Shown one piece after another: positions 23,701 to 32,419 of a stretch of 32,419 nucleotides of DNA. The DNA is from Chloromonas sp. AAM2. Its lineage: Eukaryota; Chlorophyta; Chlorophyceae; Chlamydomonadales; Chlamydomonadaceae. The DNA lies in NCBI GenBank assembly GCA_004335635.1, contig QAXH01006529.1, forward strand, positions 1-32,419. The letters are read 5' to 3'. Both the position numbers and the translations under genes were made by a program. Every line of letters starts with the position of its first letter. Positions within the stretch are counted from its first letter, which is position 1. Below the pieces are notes generated by a model. The model was given only the letters and a program-made list of their open reading frames with translations, had not been told where the DNA came from and searched no databases.

Positions 23701-24110
23701 CTGCTCAGCTAACGTAGCGTGGAGGCCAACCTGTAAGATGTCTATCATATCCAAACTCTTGTTGTACGCTTTCATTGTGAAGTGAATCCTGCAGCCAGGT
23801 GCAGGTTGGCACAGTTTTCCGAAATTTTCTTGAGTGCATGCTGTTCATGAGCTGTTGTGAACTTGCGCATGCTTGCTGTGTGTGCTGCTTGGCTCTGAAG
23901 GCGTCCAAGGCAAGGCGCATGGCATGCGGATGTCCTCACCACAGGCCCAGGCCGGCAATCCACCAGAATAACGCCAGACATGATATGAGCGGAACGTACA
24001 GGTGGAAAGGTTTTGACCTGCGTGGGCATGCTTGAGCCATTGTCTTGTGCCCAACCCAGGCATGTCTCGTCCGGCAAGGGTTTGGCGTACCTCTTCGGGT
24101 ACGCTGTCAT
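17747..24110 (-). CDS. Four-transmembrane, tetraspanin-like protein, about eleven exons
   Basis: Exons are 24110-24091, 24017-23940, 23788-23731, 23566-23537, 22769-22676, 21908-21853, 20883-20829, 20434-20385, 19771-19586 and 18431-18318, plus a final exon. Every junction keeps phase. The 247 residues up to the last exon have TM1 (YVPLISCLALFWWIAGLGLW), a 29-residue loop, TM2 (VATAIIFALFAICIHALGVW), an acidic loop, TM3 (IAWWIILLWMIVLVSGFGGF), a loop of about 80 residues with four cysteines (GYCPNSC and FCIC), and TM4 (MLVGVLLMLAYGLVLMAYMV). Small loop, large Cys-containing loop and four helices match tetraspanin topology, but the CCG motif is missing and the TM2-TM3 loop is longer than usual, so the family is not proven. 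The last exon may start at 18046 (99-residue tail, TAG at 17747) or at 18101 (19-residue tail, TGA at 18042); both keep phase. Introns are full of minisatellites. Confidence 0.7.
18248..18286. repeat. G-run tract with quadruplex potential
   Basis: Runs of 6, 12 and 13 guanines, separated by AGA and ATTGT, lie on the plus strand in the last intron of the four-transmembrane gene. In the transcript they read as a C-rich stretch. Confidence 0.9.
19506..19577. repeat. Three-copy tandem repeat of about 25 bp next to an exon
   Basis: Three copies of CTGATGGCCCTAGCCCCAGC followed by TCCC or TTCCC end about 8 bp from the donor side of the exon at 19771-19586, in intron 9 of the four-transmembrane gene. 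Confidence 0.9.
21170..21312. repeat. Minisatellite of about 30 bp
   Basis: Units built from GTACAGGCGACGCATGCATG and TGCAGCGCAT repeat with small changes in intron 6 of the four-transmembrane gene. Confidence 0.9.
21378..21645. repeat. Minisatellite of about 24 bp
   Basis: About ten units of TACGACGATGGCAACTGCTT followed by GTGTG repeat, some with an inserted ACTATGACGATG segment. The array is in intron 6 of the four-transmembrane gene, close to the first array. Confidence 0.9.
22797..22980. repeat. 25-bp minisatellite, seven copies
   Basis: Seven nearly identical units of CATGCATGGGCACACGGTTC followed by TGGAC have an exact 25-bp period. One copy has CGATT instead of CGGTT. The array ends 27 bp upstream of the acceptor for the TM2 exon. 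Because 25 is not a multiple of three, all frames look open across it; this is not coding. Confidence 0.95.
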
Positions 24111-24164
24111 TTCTACTCCCAAGCAGAATGTACTTGCGGGTAGTTCTCAGTGCGCTATCCTGAA

Positions 24165-24745
24165 CCTGCAGCGCGCCATTTTCGTTCGCCTCGGCTCTGG
24201 TCTGGGCTGTCGCAAGGCTTGGACCAAAGCAATGCACTGCGCGGAACAGAAAGCGAGCCCTGAGCGGGGCTTTGGTTTACGGCGGCCTGCTCCTCTGGCT
24301 CCTTGCTCTCCTCTCTGTTTACGTACGTCACTCAAACAGTGTGACCGTCACTCTGTGTGACAGGTGCATGTGCACCAAAGACGCCACTGTGACAGCCACA
24401 GGACGCGTAGACAGCTCATCTCTGCGCTGGTGCATGGTCGAGGAGGCTGCCCAACAGACATTGCACCAGGCATGCTGCAGGCCAATAATAGTGTCGAATC
24501 CTGGGGTATGGTGTAACGAACCAGGCAAGCACCAGTCGTTAGCATGCTTTGAACTGTGGTACGACCTGTTGCTACCAATTAATCGAAAGGCCGAATGCGA
24601 TGACTGTTCGTTTCATAGGTCCACAGTTATGAAGCCCTGCCTCTGGCGATTTCAATCAGACACAGGGCAGACCCGGACGCAGGTTTACATACATGCAAAA
24701 AGATTTCCAAATCCTTGGCTTGCTTTGGCCTTCGCACAAGCCTGA
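24165..24745 (+). other. Open frame with a hydrophobic start; not a confirmed gene
   Basis: The plus strand is open for about 580 bases and includes GGLLLWLLALLSVYV, followed by a stretch with ten or so cysteines. There is no ATG upstream of the hydrophobic segment in this frame, and the left end lies just upstream of the start of the four-transmembrane gene on the other strand. It could be an exon of a divergent secreted protein or a chance frame. Confidence 0.2.
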
Positions 24746-24847
24746 TGAAGCTGACAGGGGTGCGCGTGGTGATTTTGTTGTTTGTGGAACGTTGGTGATG
24801 GCATGCAACACAACCATACCCTACATGCACAACGGATAGGTTGCAAG

Positions 24848-25115
24848 GAGGGAGTACACACCAGGAAGCACGTCCACCGCAAATATCAACTATTTGCGCA
24901 AATTGTAGCCGTCTACCTATAAACAGTCAGGCAGCAAGCACGTTTTTGCGCGGAGTAGTGACAAAGGGGGAGTGCACACCAGAACACGCGCCCACGAGGC
25001 TAGTTGAGTGCTGCAAGGAGATGTCCACTTCTGTCAAGACCGTAAACGCTTCTGATCGCAAACATTTATTAAAAGGAGGGAGTGCACACCATGAAGCACG
25101 TCCAACGCAAATTTG
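24848..25115. repeat. Three dispersed copies of a 35-40 bp repeat
   Basis: GGAGGGAGTACACACCAGGA followed by AGCACGTCCACCGCAAAT starts at about 24848. Diverged copies start at about 24965 and 25075, so spacing is about 110-117 bp. The longer unit may be an old tandem duplication. Confidence 0.6.
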
Positions 25116-25989
25116 CTGCAGCACAGGACGCACTGGCTGAGGACGCACTGTTCTCAAGGAAGCTTTGTAGGGGTCCTCCAGGAAGTGTAGGGATTCAAGA
25201 CAGGTCATCAGACCATTTGACAGGGCTTCTGATGGGGTGCCAGGGAAAGCTGCAGGTAAGCAACGGGCAGCCAGAAGCCATTCACAAGTTGCTCTGGTAG
25301 CGAGTACCAGCTCCAATCATTTCCCCAGTTACATACACATTCTTTGACTCAATTATATCATGAGCGATTTGAACATGCCACATCGCCGCAGTTCGGACGT
25401 TGCACCTCTGTCAGGTATCGTTTGGAATATGTCTCCATGAATTGCCAAACTCCACTCAGCATCAATATATGAATAGCTGCTGAAATGGTTAACTCAATGC
25501 TTATAGTAGAGCCCGTCAAACACAGCGGCCTCCAAGGCTGCACCGACTGTGCACTGTTGAAGTGCCACACCAGTGGTCATAACTCTAGCGCTTGCTAACA
25601 ATTCGTTGGGTTCTTATCAACCATTTTGATGAACGACACCAGAACAACAAACTTGGCATAGGAACTGTGGGACGTATCAGCCACAGTAAGTATCCAAGCA
25701 TCTCTTTCCACAATACCAAACTCAACCACTCCTGCTGTGTAGGGGTTGTCTGAGCAAGCCACAGGCGCGTCACACCGACATCAGGCAACGATAAGTAATA
25801 ATAATTAGACTCTCAACCAAGGGTGTTTGACCATACCAGTAATGCTATGGCGCATCAGCTGTAGTGCTTATAACATACTTGCGCGGTACATAGTTGTGCA
25901 TGCCGCGCCTGCCAGCACACTAAATGCAGTGTGAATACTTGTGAGTGCCGTGCCTGCCAGCGCATTGAATTTAGTCTGAATATCTGAAT

Positions 25990-26092
25990 ATCTAGTGACC
26001 ATAGTGAGTGACCATGGTGAGCGACCATGGTGAGTGACCATAGTGAGTGACCATAGTGAGTGACCATAGTGAGTGACCATAGTGACTGACCA
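25990..26092. repeat. 13-bp tandem array
   Basis: About eight units of GTGACCATAGTGA, some with GG in place of AG, repeat in the 3' flank of the single-pass membrane gene. Confidence 0.9.
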
Positions 26093-26563
26093 GCACGCAG
26101 AACAAGTGCTAAAGATGCTTGGCAGGAATCCCCCGACCCCAGGCAACTGATGACTGATGTCCATCACGCGATAAATAAAAGCTTGAGCAGTCAAGCCAGC
26201 GCAATGCACATCCCAGCCGCCACGCGCACACACAATAAGTATATCGCATTGTTTATGGTAAGTTCTACAACTTCAGCACCGGCAATGACCAGGCTGCATT
26301 AGTGGCCAGCTCTCAGCTGCCACCAACATTGAGTAAACTGCTGCTGTTACCAGCAAGTTCTTGACTCCCACCCTGGCTTCGTGCTACGGTGGCACCCCTT
26401 GGCATGGAAAAACCCTCAAAATCGTTGTCATGTCGTGCATCGGCACATTTCTCTTAATTTGGCCCATTGACACACCAGTGAGTTTGGCTTGAGCACAAAA
26501 ACCTTGCTGCACACAACCACCCGTCTTCTGTGATTGCGTATCCTGCTGCTTTTGCTGCTGCTA

Positions 26564-29500
26564 CTACTCAGCCATGTGCTGATCTGCATCAGCAGCAGCT
26601 TCACCGGGTGAAGGCGGCTCCAGGACGTGTGCTTCTGCACTAGCTACAGTTTCAAGCTGCGCCTCATCAGGAACGGTAGCACGGCATTGGGCACTGCCTC
26701 CGCAGGGAGAAAGACTGGGCCACTGCGGGTTAGCGGTAGCGGTGCATGGGCTGTTACTTGACCAGCTTGCTTCGTTGGTCAGAAGAGATGGCACCGGCGC
26801 TTCTGTAGTGAAGCGGCTGATAGCCTTCAGGCGCCGGTTCGGGGAAGTGAATTCTTGCAATGGCGCCAGGCTCCCTGACGAAGCACGTCTCAAGTCTGAC
26901 ATGCCAGGGATGTTTCTCCTAACAGGATCCAGGTTAGGACCCTTGCTGGGTGGCGCACTGTTTGGGCCTGGCTTTGCAAGCGACAAGATGCCAGTTGCAC
27001 GTGCTGTGATCAGGTTTGCTGCCACCTTCTCCATGGCTATGACTGAGCGTGTTGACACGACCAAGGTGGGCTTGCCACGCTGTGGCAGCCCCGGCCCCAT
27101 GAAGAGGGGTGCATGTCCCTGTTTGATAGCACTGTGTGGGTCATGAGCGGGTTTTGACCTGGTAATGGCAGGCACTGGTGCCGGTCTCACTGCCGCCTCA
27201 GCCAGCAATGCCTCAGCCTCGTCCACTGCATCTTGTGCATCACTGGTGCACCTTTTGAATGGGCTGCTGATGTGTGCACGACCAGCACCTTGGCCCGACG
27301 CCGAACATGGACGACTATGCGGCATGCACATGCGTACTGTGGGTGAAGCGGGGCGGGAGTTGATGCATGACGAAGCTTGCCTGCTCACCACAGGCCTGAG
27401 CGCGCGGCTTGCGCTATTCGGGATCTCCAAAACGTCGTCCTGAGAGTTGTCTCCTATGCCAACCTGGCAGATACGCTGGTGATTCCGCACATCTTCTGGC
27501 AAGCTGTCGACCAACTGAGCGTCGTTGCCCATGGGCGAGCCAGGAAGGCTGGTCGGCGTGCGTATGCTTTGGTCGGCCGAAGCGGGACTAGGACTGGACC
27601 AGCGGGGGCACGCTTGCCTTTGGGTCATGAGCTGCTGCTGTGTACCAGCTGCGCTGCTACGGATCTCCAGGACTTCATCTTGGCAGTAGCCTGCCGGAAC
27701 GACCGTGTTAACTTCATGCTGAGTAGGACCCAGTGAGAGTATGCCATCTGCCGCCATGGGTGGCTTGGGACGTGCCAGGGTCGCGATGCCACCAACGTGT
27801 CGAATCTCGTCCTGCTCATCCGCTTGTGAGACGTTGTGAGCGACTTGATCGGGTGAAGCGTGTTCCACTGTGGCTGCAACCTTGCCAGTGTGCTGCTGCG
27901 CGGCAGCATTGTCGCTGTCATCGGTGTCCAGGGCCAGCCGAGCCCATTGCGGACGCGTAACAGAGTTGCCGTTGTCGTCCATGTCTGGGGCGAGCCGAGC
28001 CCACTGCGGACGCGTCGAGATCGCTCGCTCATGAACTCCCAGTGTCTCGTCTTCGCAACCGTCTGCAATTTCAACCTGGCTGAGTTGAGGCCCGGTTGGA
28101 GAACTGCCGCTCTGAGGCGCAGTTCCCAGTGAGTGCAATCACAGTGAGTGGCTGGTGCTGCTATGGCAAGCATACACACCTGCTGAGCTGCACTGGCTCT
28201 TGGGGACACTTGCGGCCAAGGGCGGTGTGTCAGGAGCCTGCAGTTCTAGCCTGCTTTGACTGGAAGCGCTGCTCTGGGAAGGGCTGACCCTGTTCGACCG
28301 CATGCTGTGCGTCAAACGTTCCAGCACGGGATGAAGTGCGCGCGTGATGACCGAATTAACGTTCGCCTCTGAACCTTGATCCTTGAGGTCCTCCACCAAG
28401 AGGCCTTCATCAAGCTGGCTCTGTTTGCAAGATGATCCACTGGTACTCTGGCGTTGCATTGCCCTCGGCACCATGCGGTGAGGCACACTCATCGCAGATG
28501 GGTGGACGCGGAGAGAGGATGAACCCGCTTGCATGTCCTCCAACGCAACAACCTCGCCATCTTTTGGCTTGCTTACGGAGATCTTGCTGGGCTGAACAGA
28601 GTGCGCCCACACAATGCTAGGTCCCAGCCTGTCAGTTGTCTCGGTTGGACACTTGTCAGTGGCCTGCGGCAACTCGTCGCCATCCTCGAGGTTGCTGTGC
28701 TGGGCAAATGCTGACCAGGGCACTGCGCCATGAGATCCGTTGCCGGCTTTCTGCGTGCCTGCTTGCGATGCTGCCGTAGTCGTGCATGCGTCTGCTGGGG
28801 AGCACGTGCGATCAGTACACGCAGCTGCCGCTGCTTTGCTTGCCTCCTGCCCAGGTCCCAATCCAACCCTACGATAGAGCAGATCCACGAGCTTGGCTGC
28901 TTTGGCATCTGCGGACATGCAAGGGCAAAACAAGATGATGTGCTGCATGGCACAGGCCACTAAACTCTTCTTAGCACATACAAACCCCCAAATAACTCAT
29001 GTGCTTGGCATTTGCACTTCCAGTGTTATCAATGAAATGTGTGGACTAAACAGGCACTGTGCCCATGACTTTTCACGCATCATATCTGTCATGAGGAGGC
29101 AGATGTTATTCATGCACGCACACATTTCTTCATGTAGGCAAAGCACTACGAATGCCATTCTGCTGGATGCGCACGCTACGTGGTGAGCCAGGACCATCAG
29201 TTGATCGCAAGCGTTCGAAGACGATATACAAGGTTAAAAGCACCCATGCCACGCAGCTGATTGAGCCGACTGAGTTGTGATGCTTACCTTCCAGCGTCTT
29301 GGCTTGTCTGATTGCTGGGAGAACGGACAGGGCCTGCAGGTGCAAAAGTTTGTGCATACGCGTAAGGCTCATCACACAACAACAAAGCCAGGGACTTACT
29401 CGACACGGGTCATGTACGAGGGTGATCAGGGGTGAACACCACCCACGGGGCTGACCATCAACAATGCAACAGGAATTTACAGGTGCAATTTACAGGTGCT

Positions 29501-32419
29501 GCATCATGATTGAGAAATTGTTGGCGAACCTCAAGCAAAACTTCCTTCTCCAATGTCAACAGTGAAATACCTATCAAGTGGTGTGCAGGACTGTTCAGGT
29601 GCTACAGTAACCGCTCTCACATGTGTAACTAGGGTTTGTTAACCACCCATACCAGCAGCTCCCACTCATGTCACTCACCGTGACAGGTCTCAGCCGCTCC
29701 TGGATAGGCCTCCATCTGTGTATGCTGAGGAGGGCCATCGAGGCAAAGGCCACCACTCCGCCAAAGACCACAAAGTTGACCACGTAAACAACCCAGACGG
29801 GTGCAAGCTGGCGGTCCTGCTGATTGTCAACCAGGTGCTGCTGCTGTTGTAGCTGCTGCTGCTGCTGCGCTGCCTGCTTGGCAAATGACGTGCCGACGTC
29901 TGCCATTGTACGAGGCAACGGCTGGGACGTCTGCAACGAGGCGCCCTGGCCGCACTGCAAGGATTGACTGCCAACCTGCAGCAACCGCAACCGGTGAGCC
30001 CGCCTGGTCATGCTGGTTAGAATCATTGGTTGGGTCCTGTTCAAGTGCCAGCACCAGCAGTGCTCACACTTCAGACAACTCACCAATGCCACTGGCCACA
30101 CTTGGTGGTGCGCTTGTTTACCCAGTGGAACCAGCGCCAGTGAAGAACAGCACTAGTCTGGCATGCAGCTATTTCATATTCCAGGGTTCCCGTTTCCACC
30201 ATGCAATCGTTATAGAGCTTCCTTGCAAAGCCTCCCTCACACACATCAGTAACTGCATATGGGATTGGCCGGTTGCCAATTTTACGTTGGTTACGAATGG
30301 CAGGCACGTCATGATGGCATCCAGCAACAGCATATGCATATTAAACAGAGGGCAAAAGGCTCAGCGGATTCAAGAACTGCGCGGAACTGTCAACTGTGCT
30401 CTGAGCACATGAGCATGTTAGTCCATCAGTAGTTTCAGCTGTTGCTAGAGGCCATGAACACATCCGCGAACCAAGAAGTCCGTGGGCTTTCCCTACCTTA
30501 GTGCCTTACCTGTGGGTTTCCCTGTGATGAAGTCGTACCGAAGAGTATCCGCATCACCTCCCCAGCCGCGCCTTGCAACTGGCTGCATACGCCATCTGCT
30601 GCAACAGCCACTGAGCCAGAAGACGTGTACAGGGGCGTGCTCGTCTGTAGCCTGAGCGTTACTGTACCGCTGGTTGTTAGTGACACGTCATTGGCCGTGT
30701 CCGTTGGGCACGAGGCAGGGTATGCTGCCGTCTGCCAGCCCTGAATGGCTGCGATAATTGATGCCGCGACGTCAGCTTGGCTGCATGGCAGCAGCAGTCA
30801 CATGTCAGGCATCATGAGCACGTGGTGTCACATGCCACACGGCATCATGAGAAGTTGGGATCATAGGTCACACGGCAGGCCTGCTGAAGTGGAGCAGTGA
30901 CAACACAAGACTTGCATGGGCAGGTCAGGAAGGCCAGAACTGGCTCAACCGGCCCGACTGCTGAATACTGCTCAAATATCAGCACCGGCCCTCTCTCTTG
31001 CGCTTGCTCAGTGTGGTGATTGTTGACACCTTGTACAAGAAGACTGAGATATCCAGGCCAATTGGTGCTGAAGCGCATGGCTATGGGAAGGTTGCGCATG
31101 GATCGCTGGCTTGTCAGATCAGAGCTCTGGCCAAACAGACCTCAACGCCAAGGATCAGCTTTACCTGGTTGCTTCGGCTGGCAGAGTGACCTTCACCCGA
31201 AGCTGGGGTCCACCAAGCTGACCACAAGTCGAAGACGCCTGCATCAAGAGCAGTGACATCCATCAACAACAAAAGCTTATCAGCGTTGCGTGAGAAGAAG
31301 AACCTGAGAAAGGATCGACTGAGGAACTGAGCCGGACGTATCGGTGAGTCTGAACGCCTGACGTGGCGACATGCGCGCAGCGGCGGCGCCCCACTGAGCG
31401 CACGATTCAGGGGTTGGTCGGGAGTGACACCACCGATCCCGGCAAAGCGATCTAATCCATGGTCGCCTGCCAACTTGCTCTTCGCGCTCCAGCAAAAATG
31501 GGTTGGTGTGCCTTCATCGCCACAAGGTTTTGAAGGATCTGGCAACTCAAAAACCTTCCAAACCGGCCGTGATCCTTTGTAATGCGGATGCGTTCTCAGA
31601 TCCTGGCAAGCTCTTACTTGCGTCCAACGGCGCTTGCTCTACCTAAAGCATGCGGTACTTGACGTCGGCCTGTGCCATCCGAGCCAGCTGTCGTAGTGTC
31701 TGGCAAGTGCGTTTGAATCCCGTCCAGAGGCAGCAGACATACTTCTAGTATTCTGAGGTGAGGTGCTCTGAGATGAGGACACTGCTGAGGTTGTGAACCA
31801 TAAGGGCCTCTTGCTTGCGTCTGACCATCAGGCATCAGGCCTGGCCAGGGACCAATAACTCCTCTTCAGATCAAAGGCACACTGCTCACCTGCAGCTGGC
31901 GGCGCACTTTGCGCGCTGCGCTTCTTGCAGCGCAGGCCAGCTTCACCTTGTCGGCAGCCAGGCGTGCCACACGTGCTATTTCAGCCGCAAGTGACTCCAC
32001 AGCTGCTATACTGGGTTCTCCTCCCGGACCGCTTGGGCATACGCCGTCCACTTCAGTGTCCAGATCCACTGCGACTTGGAGTTCCTGACTGAGCACGTCG
32101 AGCGTCATGGAGGACCCAAGAGTTGAGACAGCTCCCTCGTCGGGCTGTGAGCGGATGCTGTTCCAACCACGCAATGTCAGAGTTGCAGGCACTTGTACCA
32201 CAATAGTGGTGACGCTTGCATCAGGTCCAGGTGGTGGTGGCGATGTGCTGCTGCCAATGCTTTCTGGACACGCCTGGTTCGCCAACTGCTGAAAGAGCGT
32301 TGAACCAGACCCGCTTTGGCTAACCCGACACCATGTTGTGTTCAATAGGAGCGGTGGAGGTGGCGGAGGTGGCGATGGAAGATGTGTTGAAGGAGGGGGC
32401 GCTGGTGATGGAGGTAGAG
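26564..32419 (-). CDS. Single-pass membrane protein with proline-rich ectodomain and long disordered tail (5' partial)
   Basis: Exons in order are 32419-31890 (incomplete), 31602-31165, 31105 to about 30860, about 30775-30510, 29975-29679, 29333-29288, 28908-28180 and 28062-26564. Phases agree except at the third-to-fourth junction, where several splices are possible. The ectodomain begins inside a proline run (LPSPPPPPPP) of the kind common in volvocine wall and matrix proteins, then has cysteine-containing segments. A Gln-rich stretch precedes one helix (VWVVYVVNFVVFGGVVAFAS), followed by basic HRWRPIQERLRP, so the topology is type I. The tail of about 760 residues is Ser/Pro/Ala-rich and disordered, with two RPQWARLA repeats and two QD(E/D)VLEI motifs. 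I recognise no enzyme domain. A matrix receptor or wall anchor is a reasonable guess, not shown. Confidence 0.7.
27905..28016 (-). repeat. Coding 57-bp duplication (RPQWARLA repeat)
   Basis: Two adjacent 19-codon units encode RPQWARLAPDMDDNGNSVT and RPQWARLALDTDDSDNAAA in the cytoplasmic tail of the single-pass membrane protein. Many of the differences lie in the acidic second half, while RPQWARLA is kept. Confidence 0.85.

Larger units (their letters stand above)
24111..26563. other. Intergenic region between the two membrane-protein genes
   Basis: This holds the promoter of the four-transmembrane gene at the left and the 3' untranslated region of the single-pass membrane gene at the right. 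A TTACA (TGTAA on the minus strand) lies at about 25329. A plus-strand open frame and two repeat families are listed separately. Nothing else is supported. Confidence 0.5.

Noticed and set aside
23940..24122. Alternative reading of the first exons of the four-transmembrane gene that starts further upstream and stays in another frame.
   Set aside because: That frame gives no membrane helix. The ATG at 24110 joins in phase to a clear helix and to the next exon, and every later junction then agrees.
28139..28141. In-frame TGA in the tail of the single-pass membrane protein, at first looking like a nonsense mutation or recoded stop.
   Set aside because: A 117-base intron (28179-28063) with donor GCAG|GTGTGTATG and acceptor ATTGCAG removes it and keeps the frame (QCSSA joined to DGCEDE). 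The inhibitor gene ends exactly at its family C-terminus with TGA, so TGA is an ordinary stop here.

Overview
This window looks like nuclear DNA of a green alga, probably in the Chlamydomonadales. The genes are split by many GT-AG introns with matching reading phases. The families that can be named are algal or plant ones (tocopherol cyclase, potato type I inhibitor, F-box/LRR). Predicted starts have A/C-rich contexts, introns are full of minisatellites, one extracellular domain carries SPPPP-type proline runs, and TGTAA boxes, the usual chlorophycean poly(A) signal, follow several genes. An interstitial CCCTAA tract suggests a TTAGGG-type telomere, but it is short and impure. There are no bacterial operons, RNA genes, CRISPR arrays or complete transposons that I can recognise. 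All gene models were built by hand by joining open exons whose phases agree.

Layout from left to right. (1) 760-3804, minus: a six-exon F-box/leucine-rich-repeat protein of about 309 residues. (2) 4055-9784, plus: a seven-exon divergent tocopherol-cyclase-family protein, head to head with gene 1 across a very short shared promoter. (3) 10959-11162, plus: a 67-residue intronless potato type I (CI-2-like) protease inhibitor. (4) 12450-16342, minus: a disordered, low-complexity protein of about 920 residues containing a poly-Gly minisatellite and the only assembly gap. (5) About 17747-24110, minus: a four-transmembrane, tetraspanin-like protein split over about eleven small exons. (6) 26564 to the window edge, minus: a single-pass membrane protein with a proline-rich ectodomain and a disordered cytoplasmic tail of about 760 residues; its 5' end lies outside.

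No metabolic pathway links all six genes. The plausible functional links are the shared promoter of genes 1 and 2 and the fact that genes 5 and 6 both encode membrane proteins. The most notable structures are a decayed duplicate LRR exon in gene 1, a partial exon duplicate fused to a telomere-like tract inside gene 2, an intronic near-perfect hairpin in gene 2, and a cluster of GTAC motifs upstream of the inhibitor gene.
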